64,000 nucleotides of DNA from Vreelandella sedimenti (lineage in GTDB: Bacteria > Pseudomonadota > Gammaproteobacteria > Pseudomonadales > Halomonadaceae). The notes beneath the pieces are model-generated. The model made no database searches and had not been told where the DNA came from. It worked only from the letters and a program-made list of their open reading frames with translations. The stretch is from contig NZ_JACCGK010000008.1 in the NCBI RefSeq assembly GCF_013416325.1, positions 1 through 64,000 on the forward strand, in the 5' to 3' direction. Of the stretch, positions 43,925-54,063 are shown in pieces (positions within the stretch are counted from its first letter, which is position 1; each line of letters starts with the position of its first letter). The position numbers and the translations under genes were made by a program.

Positions 43925-46555
43925 TTAGAAGAAATCATCCGTAAAGGCCAAGTCGATCACCACACGGTAGCGCTCCCGCTCGGTGCCTAAGTCTTTATCG
44001 CGTAGCACCAGGAAATAGTCATTTTTACGGTCAAACGATGTACCCGAGAGCGAAAGGCGTACCGACTTCATGCGCTCGTTCATTTTGTCGCTGGCGCTAT
44101 CGAAGGTGATTACCTCTTCACTGGAGACCACGTTACTGCCTTCATAAATCGCGACTGAAAGGGTGACAGGCCGCAAGCGTTCACTCACCGCTTCGGTTTG
44201 CAGCAGGTCGAAGCGCTGAATGTTATTGACCATCTTCAACGATGCCTTCGGTGAGATTACTTCGACCTTGCGGGTACTGCGTTTCTCGGCTTTTTCGCCG
44301 CGCAGCTGCTGTATCGTGAGCACCGGTACAACGATTTCTTGGGGCATGATGCCACCATGCACAAAGCGCGCCCCGCCCACAAAATGGAAACGGTGCGCGC
44401 CTTTGGGTATCCAGAACTGTGTGGCGCAGGTGGTACCTGCGGTATCGCGGGTATGCCCATGCCATACGTTGGGGTTATCAGGCAGTGATCCACCCAGCAC
44501 ATAGCGCTTTTTGCTTTTGAACGCGAAGGCAGGCTTGTCCGTTAGCGCCGTGCGATCGGTGGCATCCAGGGCGCTACGCTGGAATAAGAAACCGTGGTCT
44601 GCAGTCACCAGCACCGTGCTGGTATTCAAGTGCATCAAAATTTTACGGGTCAGCTGATCCAACTCATCAATGGCATCTTCCACCGCCGCAAACGTCTCGC
44701 TTTCGGTGTTAGCGGAATCCCCACGGGCATCCACCACATTTTGGTAAACGTACATCAGCTGGACGCCTTTGATTTTTTCGCGACCCTCTTCCCGAGACCA
44801 CCCTTTCACTTCATCAGCGGTGACCGCCATGGCCTCACCACCCAGCGCTTCCTTTAAGAGTTTGCTACGGTTGGCGGTGCCCTGGGTTGATTGACCATTC
44901 ACCAACACCGTATCACTGCCTGATTGATAGCTTAGCTCACGGTGAGGCAGCAGCGAGGCCATGCCCAGTGTGGTATAGCTAGGCACTACCCCCAACTGAC
45001 TTTTTAACGTCGCTTCACTGTAACGCTTGGCATTGATGCGCTCGCGCAGCTCTTCGGCAGCCTCATAACGGAAGGCATCGCTAATCACCACGACCACGCG
45101 TTTTTGGCGGCTAGCGGCTAACTGAGGTTGCACCCAGTCACGGTAGAAGTTTTGTTGATTAGGGATGTTAGGCAGCTTCCAGTGCGTCAGCCGCTGCTCG
45201 GCCTCTACACGCTCGCTCCAGTTGCGGGTCAGCTGGCCTAAAAACCACTCGTCGTAACAACGCTCGACGGCGGTATCCAAGTTTTTCAGCAGCTCAACAC
45301 CGGTCGCGTCAGATGCCACCGTGTAGTGGCGATAAGCCGTATCAAAACGGTATAGATCGGTTTGGTAAGCGTGGTAGAGCGCCTCAACGCTCTCAAAGTG
45401 AAACCCTTTGGCATGTTGGTGGCGCAGGCTGAACAGTGCAATTGCCGCAGTGAGCGCTGAGTACAGCTGCCGATAACGCTCGCGGCGGGCATCGTTTTTA
45501 TGCCGAGACGCCCAATAGCCATCTAACCGCTCAACAATAATGCTATCAAATAACCGCAGGTCGCGAACATCAGCGGTGGGAATCGCTTGGCAAAGATCCA
45601 CAATGATCTGCTTTTCCACCACCTCAAAAGTGGCCACATTGCTAAGCTGCTCTAGCGGCACATTATGCAGCTTGTCATCAATACGCTGCGCATCAGCCAC
45701 CCAACCAGAGATCACATCGAACGCGGGGTAAAAACGCGAGCTATCCCGCCAGCGAGTCAGCAACGCCCGCGAGGAGGCACGGGCATTAACAGAGGGAATT
45801 GCCACCTGGCGTGCCCAGTCAGGAATATCAGAAATACTCTCGCAATAGCCAGTAATCAGCAACCGCAACATTAGCTGACCGAAATTCAGAGACGTTTCAC
45901 CGCTCAGCTCTTCACGGCTGGCGGGGTAACCGACTTCGGCCTGCAGGGCACGCACAAAAGCAGGCACCAGGGCATATTTCTCGGCCTCAACTAAAGTTGG
46001 CGGATTCGCCTCTAACCCCAGCTCGTGGGTCACCGCCTCTTCTGCCAGATGAAACAGCAGCGTCGCCACATCTATTGACGCTGCCCCCACCACCACGGAC
46101 AGCATCGCAAGATCCAGCTCATCTTCACTCATGGAAGGCGTGACTAAACGCTTTAACCCTTCAATACGCTTTCGGCTGGCTAAAAACGCCTGCCGCTGAG
46201 CTAGATGCTCGCGCAGCACATGGCGCGTAAGGCCCAGCTCATTAAAGATCATCGAGACGCGATCCGCATAAAACCGGCCAGAGTAAAGCTTTATATCCAG
46301 CAGCCAGTCATCTTCCGGTGCTGGCTCGGCGTAGGGAAAGTAGAGCAGTGTGGGCGTATCAGGCTCTTCCAGCTCCAAACGTAGCTTTACGCCCAGGGTC
46401 GACTCCCCTGCCATCGCGATCACCTGAACGCCTTCCAGCGCGAGCTCACTCAGCGACTCGGCAAAGTGGCCGGGGGCGTCGTACCAGAACACAATCCGAT
46501 GGTGGTCGGTGAAGAAGGCGTGTTGTAAGCCCTGCTGGAGTTGTTCGAGCTGCAT
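43925..46555 (-). CDS. pglZ: PglZ, alkaline-phosphatase-superfamily protein of BREX type 1
   Basis: 876 residues. The N-terminal PglZ signature is LEQLQQGLQHAFFTDHHRIV then FWYDAPGHF; the phosphatase-like domain has VVVISDAFRYEAAEELRERI, LLPHRELSYQSG, VYVYQNVVDA and VLVTADHGFLFQRSAL (metal-ligand Asp and His). PglZ is the hallmark of BREX and is needed for methylation and defence. An AGAGG ribosome site precedes it. About 265 bp of its 5' end are duplicated at 54389-54651 as part of a chimeric frame, and in most BREX-1 loci pglZ follows pglX directly, whereas here about 12 kb lie between. Confidence 0.95.
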   Translation of the reverse strand: MQLEQLQQGLQHAFFTDHHRIVFWYDAPGHFAESLSELALEGVQVIAMAGESTLGVKLRLELEEPDTPTLLYFPYAEPAPEDDWLLDIKLYSGRFYADRVSMIFNELGLTRHVLREHLAQRQAFLASRKRIEGLKRLVTPSMSEDELDLAMLSVVVGAASIDVATLLFHLAEEAVTHELGLEANPPTLVEAEKYALVPAFVRALQAEVGYPASREELSGETSLNFGQLMLRLLITGYCESISDIPDWARQVAIPSVNARASSRALLTRWRDSSRFYPAFDVISGWVADAQRIDDKLHNVPLEQLSNVATFEVVEKQIIVDLCQAIPTADVRDLRLFDSIIVERLDGYWASRHKNDARRERYRQLYSALTAAIALFSLRHQHAKGFHFESVEALYHAYQTDLYRFDTAYRHYTVASDATGVELLKNLDTAVERCYDEWFLGQLTRNWSERVEAEQRLTHWKLPNIPNQQNFYRDWVQPQLAASRQKRVVVVISDAFRYEAAEELRERINAKRYSEATLKSQLGVVPSYTTLGMASLLPHRELSYQSGSDTVLVNGQSTQGTANRSKLLKEALGGEAMAVTADEVKGWSREEGREKIKGVQLMYVYQNVVDARGDSANTESETFAAVEDAIDELDQLTRKILMHLNTSTVLVTADHGFLFQRSALDATDRTALTDKPAFAFKSKKRYVLGGSLPDNPNVWHGHTRDTAGTTCATQFWIPKGAHRFHFVGGARFVHGGIMPQEIVVPVLTIQQLRGEKAEKRSTRKVEVISPKASLKMVNNIQRFDLLQTEAVSERLRPVTLSVAIYEGSNVVSSEEVITFDSASDKMNERMKSVRLSLSGTSFDRKNDYFLVLRDKDLGTERERYRVVIDLAFTDDFF

Positions 46556-46848
46556 ATAGCCTCTTTACCAATAAACACCGTGGAAGCAATTACCTTTCGC
46601 TTTCCATCTATGTATTTTGAGGGATGGTTAACAAAAACATAAGTTTAAGGTGAAATTCTACCACGCGAGTAGCAGCAAGCGCCGACGCATCTGTAGGAGC
46701 GACTTAAGCACAACGACGTTAAATACGTGCTTGTGCGTACCACCCATACAAAAGCTACTCATTAACGACAACGCTTGCGTCAGTGTATGACATCGGTCTG
46801 CTAGCGGATGTCAAAAGGGACTCTATTTGTCGGAAACTGAAATCCTGC

Positions 46849-47907
46849 CTATTTGACAGGCTCGGGAGCTAAACTTGTCAGCAAAGCTTTTGCTTGGTTG
46901 ATCAAGCGCACGGTAGCATCCAGATCCACATGTCCATTTTGATCAGTTTGCCGAAAATCCTCACCGTTAAAAACGGCGACAACCATTGATTGACCATTAC
47001 CAAACCTGGCCGGCTTTTTGGTTTTCAAGCCAAAAGCCTCTGAATGCTGAACAATCTTATTGAACCACTCACGTCTTAACGCTGCTCTCTGAGTGACATC
47101 CGGCACATCAATTCGGAAACGAAGCTCTCGGTTGTCCACCAACTGAACGTGCAAGATATCCTGAAAGCAGCACCAAAACCCCAGAAACCCGCCAGACTGG
47201 TTTGGCACATAGCCCCAGTTGCCTTCACCAAGTTGCTCCTTGAGCGCTTTGTAGAACCCTATCCAAGCGTACCCATCCCATTTCTCGAATGGCTTTGTTC
47301 GATAGGCTTCTACCCGCGTATCCCAATGCTGCAGCCACGCTAAATAATCGTGAAAAATAGCGTTGCTTGTCCCTGCTTCTGCCTCTAGCACGTCCAGAAA
47401 ATTACGCCGTGAGAACGGCTGAAATCCATTACGATAAATGGCCTTGTAACAGGTCTGGTCGCCTGTTTTGAAGTATATCGCCAGAGTATTATCGGGCTGG
47501 TAACCCCTGCCTTGAATGTCGGCAAGGTACTTAACCAGCTGGTTCGAGTGAGCTTCTGTGTGCGTCTTATCCTCAATTACAATCGCAAACGTGCCATCAA
47601 GCACGCACAGCACATCAATATTCTTGCTCTGGCGCGTTACGGTAACTTCGGTAAAGTGCGGAACCGGCTTGCCATGTTTTGCGAAAAATGCGGCGATAAG
47701 CTTTTTGGCACAACCATGAAGTTGGGCATCTACTGATTCATATCGCAAATCGGCCCAAGCCAGCAGCCACGCAATAAAGGCGTCCTGCGATAGCTCTGTC
47801 GTGGCAAACGAAAAAATATTTGGTTTTTCGGTCATAGCTGGTTCAACTGTTGTCATATTGTTGCTGGAGATTAGTTGTTCATTGTTGACGCGGAAGTAAG
47901 CCAACAT
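46849..47907 (-). CDS. PD-(D/E)XK nuclease-like protein
   Basis: Up to 352 residues; an ATG at 47856 or 47835 may be the true start. The sequence NIFSFATTELSQDAFIAWLL leads into a PD-(D/E)XK core with NIDVLCVLDGTFAIVIEDKT (Asp, then E-x-K) and HSNQLVKYLADI. Members of this PDDEXK_4-like group occur next to restriction and BREX genes and are thought to cut DNA. The C-terminal 150 residues are specific to this subfamily. It is the last gene of the inner BREX cassette, with 290 bp of unannotated DNA before pglZ. Confidence 0.7.
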   Translation of the reverse strand: MLAYFRVNNEQLISSNNMTTVEPAMTEKPNIFSFATTELSQDAFIAWLLAWADLRYESVDAQLHGCAKKLIAAFFAKHGKPVPHFTEVTVTRQSKNIDVLCVLDGTFAIVIEDKTHTEAHSNQLVKYLADIQGRGYQPDNTLAIYFKTGDQTCYKAIYRNGFQPFSRRNFLDVLEAEAGTSNAIFHDYLAWLQHWDTRVEAYRTKPFEKWDGYAWIGFYKALKEQLGEGNWGYVPNQSGGFLGFWCCFQDILHVQLVDNRELRFRIDVPDVTQRAALRREWFNKIVQHSEAFGLKTKKPARFGNGQSMVVAVFNGEDFRQTDQNGHVDLDATVRLINQAKALLTSLAPEPVK

Positions 47908-47957
47908 TGCACTAAAGCGAGTAATTAGCTCGGCGAAATTTATTTTGAGCTAGGAAT

Positions 47958-49748
47958 TCACAAAGCCTCATAGTAATCACGGATCATCTGCGCCATCAGC
48001 TTGCGACGCGCAGCAAGAAAATCGCGGTAATTGTCAGCGGTGACGGTGTCAATAAAGTCCGGTATGGCGTTCTCTATCAGGTTAGCTTGAAGGTCTGTCA
48101 GATTAGTAATTTCACCTAACGATAGCTTACCGGTGTCGCATTGTGATTTCACCTTGGCCATATAGGTCTGCGGAGGATGGTCTTTAATAACGATATTGAT
48201 GGGTGTTTCCGTCAGCGCAAAATTGGCCACCTGATTGTAGTCACCCTGTTTCGGGAAGCCATTCTTAATCAAATAATTCTTAGGGACAATATGGTGCATA
48301 TCACCATGCCCTTCGATCATCTGAGCAACATTTATCGACTTCGACAAAAAACCACGGCCCCCCTTACTCACTAGCGCTGCTAAGTAGATTTGGAACGCTG
48401 GACTACGCTTGCTAGGTGATACCAGTTCCTGCAGCAAAGCCACTTTCCAAAAACCATCGCCAAGCTCAGATTCTTCCAGAATGCGCAGGTAGCCATCAGC
48501 GCCGTGTTCGCTAATGCGTCGTAGGTCGGTTTCCCAGGTTGATTCAAAGCTGCCCACGGCACGGCCAGTGAGTAGCGTCATCACGAACCAGCGTTTGACG
48601 ATACGCGCCCGCTCCCCCTCGCTCAGCTGATCGTCGTTGCGCAGCCGCAAATACAGCGCATAGGCAAAGTTCAGCGCGTTCTTGGAGCCAATCATGCTAG
48701 CGTCGATAAAGCCCGCCGACTTGATCATCATCACAAAGCGTTCTAGATGGGTCTTGCGCACAAGTTGATCTAACGCATTGGAAAAGCGCTGGTAGGCATC
48801 GGGAATGCGGCTTTCATCAATCTTACGGGTTTCCGGATCCAGCCCGGAGAGTTCGCTGACAATTGCTCCGGCCTTGCCCCGGCTAAACCCCACCAAGCCC
48901 GCAATGCGGATCACATCGGTATATTCCGGCTGAAAAAGCTCATCCGATTGACGTTTGAGCCACTGGATTTTTTCGAGATGCTGGGAGGCGGCAAACTCTT
49001 CGTCGTTCTCGCGGATATCGTCAAAGGCATGGCCAGAGACAGTCAGGTGACAGAAATAATCAATCAGCTTGCGCAGGTTACGCCCTTCATCACCGTAGGT
49101 GGCAATCTTGCTCATCACAAAATCCGCGCTGGAAAGCGGCACGCCTTTGGCATTAATACGCACAAAGATCTCCGCAACTGTTTCTACATCCAAATCATCG
49201 TTGAGAGAAATCACCCCGACCTGCGCATGCTCAATACCCGCGAGCTTTGCTACCGCCGACTCAACCGGCCCTTCATCGGCATCGGGATTTTTTTCAAAAT
49301 AACGTCGCAAAAATGTCAATTGACTGGTTCCCGAGAACAGCTCGCTGATATCGTCAATCCACTGCCGGCTATTACTGATCGCTGGCGTACGTGTGGCGAA
49401 CTCTTCAGTCAATGGGTTGAAAGAGATAACAATGCTCTTCTTTTGATATCGCTTACCCACTACGGGTTGGCCAGCAATAGCCGCTCGCAGAGCGGTAACG
49501 CGCTGCTGGCCGTCAATCAGAATCTGCTGATGCGCCGCTACGTCGCCGCCTTTCAGCTTGGCGCCTACCGACTGCCAAGTGATCAGGTAGCCCACCGGAT
49601 AGCCGTTGTATAACGAATCCATCAGGTCGCGCACCTGGGATGTTTTCCACACAAATGGCCGTTGCAGCTCCGGGATGGCAATCTTATCGCTGCGCACATC
49701 CGCCAGCACTTGGCTTACTGCGGTCTGTTTTACTTCGTATTTGGCCAT
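47958..49748 (-). CDS. DUF262/DUF1524 (GmrSD-like) type IV restriction-like protein
   Basis: 596 residues. The N-terminal DUF262 domain contains IPELQRPFVWKTSQVRDLMD and the nucleotide-site motif ILIDGQQRVTALRAA. The C-terminus has an HNH-like block: GDMHHIVPKNYLIKNGFPKQ, then NQVANFALTETPINIVIKD and PPQTYMAKV (DUF1524 type). In GmrSD and BrxU these domains combine an NTP-dependent sensor with a nuclease that attacks modified DNA. A nested type IV enzyme inside BREX complements BREX, which modified phages can evade. Encoded 118 bp after the TPR gene. Confidence 0.82.
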   Translation of the reverse strand: MAKYEVKQTAVSQVLADVRSDKIAIPELQRPFVWKTSQVRDLMDSLYNGYPVGYLITWQSVGAKLKGGDVAAHQQILIDGQQRVTALRAAIAGQPVVGKRYQKKSIVISFNPLTEEFATRTPAISNSRQWIDDISELFSGTSQLTFLRRYFEKNPDADEGPVESAVAKLAGIEHAQVGVISLNDDLDVETVAEIFVRINAKGVPLSSADFVMSKIATYGDEGRNLRKLIDYFCHLTVSGHAFDDIRENDEEFAASQHLEKIQWLKRQSDELFQPEYTDVIRIAGLVGFSRGKAGAIVSELSGLDPETRKIDESRIPDAYQRFSNALDQLVRKTHLERFVMMIKSAGFIDASMIGSKNALNFAYALYLRLRNDDQLSEGERARIVKRWFVMTLLTGRAVGSFESTWETDLRRISEHGADGYLRILEESELGDGFWKVALLQELVSPSKRSPAFQIYLAALVSKGGRGFLSKSINVAQMIEGHGDMHHIVPKNYLIKNGFPKQGDYNQVANFALTETPINIVIKDHPPQTYMAKVKSQCDTGKLSLGEITNLTDLQANLIENAIPDFIDTVTADNYRDFLAARRKLMAQMIRDYYEAL

Positions 49749-49866
49749 GCCTGGTCCTTGTCGCGCTTATATTGTTGTCGGATAGCTTTATCCATGTCAC
49801 CTAGCGCGCATAAAGCTTTCATAACGACTTGATCTTAGATGCGTGTGATTTTGCCGGATCGTGACG

Positions 49867-51270
49867 CTAGCCATCTTTAGAGTGGAGACTAATAGCTCTC
49901 CAGCCATACTTGTTTTTCGCTTTATCAAAAGCTGCTACTGCAACGCCCTTCGTTTGGCAGTTATCTGGCAGTGTCGATGCCAGCGCAGCATGAACAAATA
50001 TGTCGCCACTCACAAAGCCAAAACCTCTCTCGGTGATGCTCAGTGTGCCATCAAATAAACGAATATCCGGGGATTCAAAATGGTCGCCAACCTTCACTGA
50101 AACTACTTCAGGCTTATCTGAAGATAAATCGCAGAGCAGCTCAAGGGGTGTGCCTGGCTCGGGAAAACTACGTTTGGGAAAAACTCCTTTCCTCGCAGAC
50201 AGCGTCATATCTCGGGATACGTAAATATTCGCGCCTTTTAAAGAGGCATGAACATTTTGCAGAATGCCGGCATAACGCTCTGGCTTGGCAATGGTGTATT
50301 GCTCCGCACCTGCCGATAAGCTCCGAGTAATTGCATCAAAGTCACTATAATCAATCGAGGCGTCGTACCAGGGGGAGGAGGTCAACTCCAAGATATTATC
50401 CCGGGGCGCCCATCCATTCTGGCTGTATATCTCCAGGAGCTTGCTCAGTGCCTTGGATGCATTATCATCCGCTCCGGTCTCATGGAATCGCTCGGCGATC
50501 TGAATCAGGCCCTGGATACTGAATTTCGGGTCATGGGCAGAAGATAATCCATTTGCCAGAAGTTTGATTGCAACGTACGGCTCATCTTCATAAGTCGTCG
50601 CTAGGCCGAACCAGGCCCATGACTCACTGCGTTTACGATGAAGAACCGTCAGATATGCGTCTCTCGCCCTTTGCAGTTCACCGGCCTGCAAATAGACTCT
50701 GGCCTTGTCGTACGCCAACCAGACCTTTCCTGCAGGTGAATCTTCCGCGACCTCTTCAGCATATTTGATAAACGCTACGATCCGAGGTGCTGGCAAGGTG
50801 CTTCCTTCAGTGTTAAGCAGGTTACGTGCAGCCACCATTCTGGCCAGCTTCTGAACGGTGCTGGGTGATTCGCCTTTGTCGGTAACAAAGGGCTTATGGT
50901 CGTCAGCCTTAAATAGCTTGCTCCCAGCCATCAAGATGAAGGAACAGATGGGCTCACAAAACTTTCCGGTCTTGTTGAAAAGATTCCATAGCCTGAAGTC
51001 AATGTTATCGCTAGGTAGGGTTAGCTCCAGATCAGATATGCGTGACGCCCACAGGTCGATCTCCTGCTGTTCGGATGGTCGCGGAGTATTGATTTCACGT
51101 GACTTGATAGGCTCCGTTATCAGTTTCAAGGCCGCATAGATCACCCAGAATAGCGATGTTTTCAAGAATTCATTGTTCTTATCCTGCTGTAACACCTGGT
51201 AGCCGGCCTGCCAGGCTCCCTCGAAATTATTGTTTGATTTGAGCTCCCTGATATCGTCAAAGATACTCAT
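49867..51270 (-). CDS. TPR-repeat protein with a C-terminal cold-shock/OB-like domain
   Basis: 467 residues. The middle holds tetratricopeptide-like helices (VWLAYDKARVYLQAGELQRA, ESWAWFGLATTYEDE). The C-terminal part looks like an OB fold of the cold-shock type: TLSITERGFGFVSGDIFVHA followed by ALASTLPDNCQTKGVAVAAF and a basic Tyr/Trp end. An OB fold could bind RNA or single-stranded DNA. The gene's start overlaps the NERD-helicase stop by 4 bp (ATGA), so the two are co-translated and probably form a unit. I do not know a named system with exactly this pair. Confidence 0.65.
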   Translation of the reverse strand: MSIFDDIRELKSNNNFEGAWQAGYQVLQQDKNNEFLKTSLFWVIYAALKLITEPIKSREINTPRPSEQQEIDLWASRISDLELTLPSDNIDFRLWNLFNKTGKFCEPICSFILMAGSKLFKADDHKPFVTDKGESPSTVQKLARMVAARNLLNTEGSTLPAPRIVAFIKYAEEVAEDSPAGKVWLAYDKARVYLQAGELQRARDAYLTVLHRKRSESWAWFGLATTYEDEPYVAIKLLANGLSSAHDPKFSIQGLIQIAERFHETGADDNASKALSKLLEIYSQNGWAPRDNILELTSSPWYDASIDYSDFDAITRSLSAGAEQYTIAKPERYAGILQNVHASLKGANIYVSRDMTLSARKGVFPKRSFPEPGTPLELLCDLSSDKPEVVSVKVGDHFESPDIRLFDGTLSITERGFGFVSGDIFVHAALASTLPDNCQTKGVAVAAFDKAKNKYGWRAISLHSKDG

Positions 51271-54029
51271 GCTAGGGCCTCCATAGCATTGGTGAAGCGA
51301 GTGATTGCCCGTTCTGATGTCGCTCGGCTAATACGTATAGAGCTAACCATACCGCGTTTGTCTGCGTTGATATGTACATCCACAGCGTCTTCGCCTGCTA
51401 CAAGTACCATGTGAAGGAGATAATCACTTTCGGTTACATGAGCAAGGCTGAAACCATGAAACGCCAGTTTTTCTAAAACTGCATCAAGGGCATCTTGCAG
51501 GGCGGAGCTTTGTGCATGAAATGGCTCACTAACAAGCTTGTCAATGGATGCTTGATCTTCTGGATTGCCGCTGATGAAGACCTTTGTGGTGATGGTTTTC
51601 TTCTTGTCGTAGTGAAGCCGTACGGCGACATCAGCTTGCTGATCGCGCTCAATGAATTTTATTACCACCTGAAATGTATTCTCGTTCCACTCTCCAATAC
51701 GCCATGCTGATTTCTCAAGGCGCTCGTTCAAAGCCAGCAGCAGGGGCAATAACTCGGTATCGCTAAACCCTGGGGGCGGAACAATGGATGCTTCCTGCTC
51801 TTTCGGTTGCCGAGCAGAGTCGTAGAACAGTCCTGCATTGACGGCAAACGGCCCTACTCGGAGATCATGGGCTCGGCTAAGAGTGGCGTAAATCAAGGGT
51901 GTGAGCGCAGGCATCTGTCGGACGACCAGCTGTTCTTCAGCGATGGTAGAAGCAGTATATAGCCAACGAAAATAGTCAGCATTGTTAGGTTTCCCACCCG
52001 AAGAGCTGCGGGAAGCGTTCACCCACACGCAGGGCCAATGTCGCCCCTGAGCTCTATGCAGCGTCATTACATGCGCAGGACGAATCAGAGCAGCAGTAGC
52101 ATAACCCTGGGCTTGGAGAATCTGGTATTCGTAACGGTCATAGCTTGCACGGGCTTCCGCGTAGGCCGGATCCTTCTTATCTGGCAGCCTTTCCTTCCGT
52201 TCAGTTAGCAATGGCTTGGCAAGCTGACGGGCCAGTACCTGTAATGCAAGCACTTGGTCTGTGGTCAGCTCAGGACGTTCTGCTTCGTAGAAATCTATCA
52301 GATAACGGAACGTTATCTCCCCCACACCGGGTAAACGGCAGTGAGCAAGCTGGAAGCGCAGGTAGGTAGGCTTGCTTCTTCCGCGTAACTGCACACTATG
52401 TGTTTCAATACCCTCGTCAACACCGTCAATAAGCGCTATTTCGCCAGCACTTATCCAGCGCAGTTCAGAGCTCGCCCAAGTCTCGGAATCAGCAGTAATG
52501 ATCGGTGTACGGTTGTAGAAATCGACCCTATCCCTGATACCCAGTCGTAATGGGCTTGTGTGGCCCAGAATTCTAGTTTTGACAGCAGCGTTGATTTTGC
52601 GGTTTTGTTCATGGGTGGCACAGAGCAGGATAGATTCCGCGCACACATTACTGACGTCTGGCTCCCAGTTATTCTTATTGCTCTCATCCTGGATCTGCAA
52701 TCGTTTTCCGACAACACGGGGCAGAGAGTTGAACCGGGTGTTGATCAGGCGGCTGACCAGATGGGATTGAAACTGACTTAATGCATCTTGCGGATCAGGC
52801 ACAACCTGCTCGGACAATAGATCCCCCACTACAGACAGCTGCCAATGTTCCAACAAGCTATCGGTCATCAGGCTACGCTGCTTTGAGCCACGCGGAGTCT
52901 GGTATGGGTCACCGATAACCACAAAAGGGGCTTTGTACGACTCAATTACTGACAGGAAATCCTGAATCAAGTGACCAGAACCATAGCGCCTGTCGGTTAC
53001 CTTGAACTCTTCGTCACTCAGCAGGTGCGCATCAACCAGTACAGGAATCTGGCGTGGCGACAACAAGCCTTCCTTTATTTTGTGAATACCGATTTTGCGG
53101 TCATTTATGACCTCAAAATCGTCTGGTTCACGGCTATATAACCAGGTGTATATTGAGGTGGATTGTGCCTGCGAATGATGATAAGTGCCGGAGAGCCGCA
53201 CGCTGGGAATAAGCAGCAGCACTTCGTATCCAGCAGCGCCAATTTCCTCTACTACATGGGGAAACAGGAAGCGCTTGCCCGTTGAAGCCATGCCAGCTAA
53301 ACGGAATAAGCCGGTCGCACTCTGCAACCACTGACGTAGCTGCTGCAGGAGCGCGCTTTGTTGATGTGTGAGGGCAACTTTTGTGCTCGTATCTTCCAGC
53401 CCTTCTCCCAGTAGCCTCACGTCGGGTACGCCAGCTGGTACATAGAGTTCAATACCCAACTGCTTGATCATTCGCTCGATACCTGCCGGAGGCAGCGAGA
53501 TTTCCTTGCTTACGATGGCGTCTAGATCCCTAATAAGCCGACGTTCATCAGTGATATAAAACCAGGGCTTGATGCCACCGGGCAGGTGGAGTGCGTCAAA
53601 CACTACCGCTCCCTGAAAAGCGACCAGTGCTGCGGTATGGCGCCAGTTACAAGTGGTATTTAGATCAGCCATGTTGCGACTAAGAAAGTCGATCAGGGCG
53701 TGTTTGTTGATTGTAAGCTGGCGTAGTGGGTTAACGCTAGCACCACCTTTCACTTCCACACTGCGGCCGGACTCATCGGTCATCATCCATGGTCCGCTTT
53801 CAGAAAACGTCAGGGTTCCGCTGAACGCCTTGAAATCAATAATGATCAGCGCGTTGGGCTTTATGAGCAGCGCATCCAGTTCCCGGCCACCAACGTAAAA
53901 ATTGGCTAACAAGTGCCAGTCTTGATTGGTGGACAGACAATGCATGCTGAGAGCATCGTACAGTCGATCAAACGCCTTGTTTTCATGCGTGTGATCAAAC
54001 TGCCTGCCGCGATATGCCTTCAATGCCAT
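51267..54029 (-). CDS. NERD-domain nuclease fused to a superfamily 1 helicase-like domain
   Basis: 920 residues. The N-terminal NERD nuclease domain (about 10-190) has RELDALLIKPNALIIIDFKA, giving the Asp and Asp-x-Lys of the PD-(D/E)XK-like site. The ATPase half starts at GLFRLAGMASTGKRFLFP, an unusual Walker A (STGKR instead of GxGKT/S), then VLLLIPSVRLSG and VPVLVDAHLL (Walker B-like), APFVVIGDPYQTPRGSK (motif III) and VMTLHRAQGRHWPCVWVNAS (motif V/VI region). The C-terminal about 150 residues are an unassigned alpha/beta domain. It is coupled to the TPR/OB gene. Confidence 0.75.
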   Translation of the reverse strand: MALKAYRGRQFDHTHENKAFDRLYDALSMHCLSTNQDWHLLANFYVGGRELDALLIKPNALIIIDFKAFSGTLTFSESGPWMMTDESGRSVEVKGGASVNPLRQLTINKHALIDFLSRNMADLNTTCNWRHTAALVAFQGAVVFDALHLPGGIKPWFYITDERRLIRDLDAIVSKEISLPPAGIERMIKQLGIELYVPAGVPDVRLLGEGLEDTSTKVALTHQQSALLQQLRQWLQSATGLFRLAGMASTGKRFLFPHVVEEIGAAGYEVLLLIPSVRLSGTYHHSQAQSTSIYTWLYSREPDDFEVINDRKIGIHKIKEGLLSPRQIPVLVDAHLLSDEEFKVTDRRYGSGHLIQDFLSVIESYKAPFVVIGDPYQTPRGSKQRSLMTDSLLEHWQLSVVGDLLSEQVVPDPQDALSQFQSHLVSRLINTRFNSLPRVVGKRLQIQDESNKNNWEPDVSNVCAESILLCATHEQNRKINAAVKTRILGHTSPLRLGIRDRVDFYNRTPIITADSETWASSELRWISAGEIALIDGVDEGIETHSVQLRGRSKPTYLRFQLAHCRLPGVGEITFRYLIDFYEAERPELTTDQVLALQVLARQLAKPLLTERKERLPDKKDPAYAEARASYDRYEYQILQAQGYATAALIRPAHVMTLHRAQGRHWPCVWVNASRSSSGGKPNNADYFRWLYTASTIAEEQLVVRQMPALTPLIYATLSRAHDLRVGPFAVNAGLFYDSARQPKEQEASIVPPPGFSDTELLPLLLALNERLEKSAWRIGEWNENTFQVVIKFIERDQQADVAVRLHYDKKKTITTKVFISGNPEDQASIDKLVSEPFHAQSSALQDALDAVLEKLAFHGFSLAHVTESDYLLHMVLVAGEDAVDVHINADKRGMVSSIRISRATSERAITRFTNAMEALA

Positions 54030-54063
54030 CCTTGTAATTCCTTATTTTGAGGCGAAAGCATTA

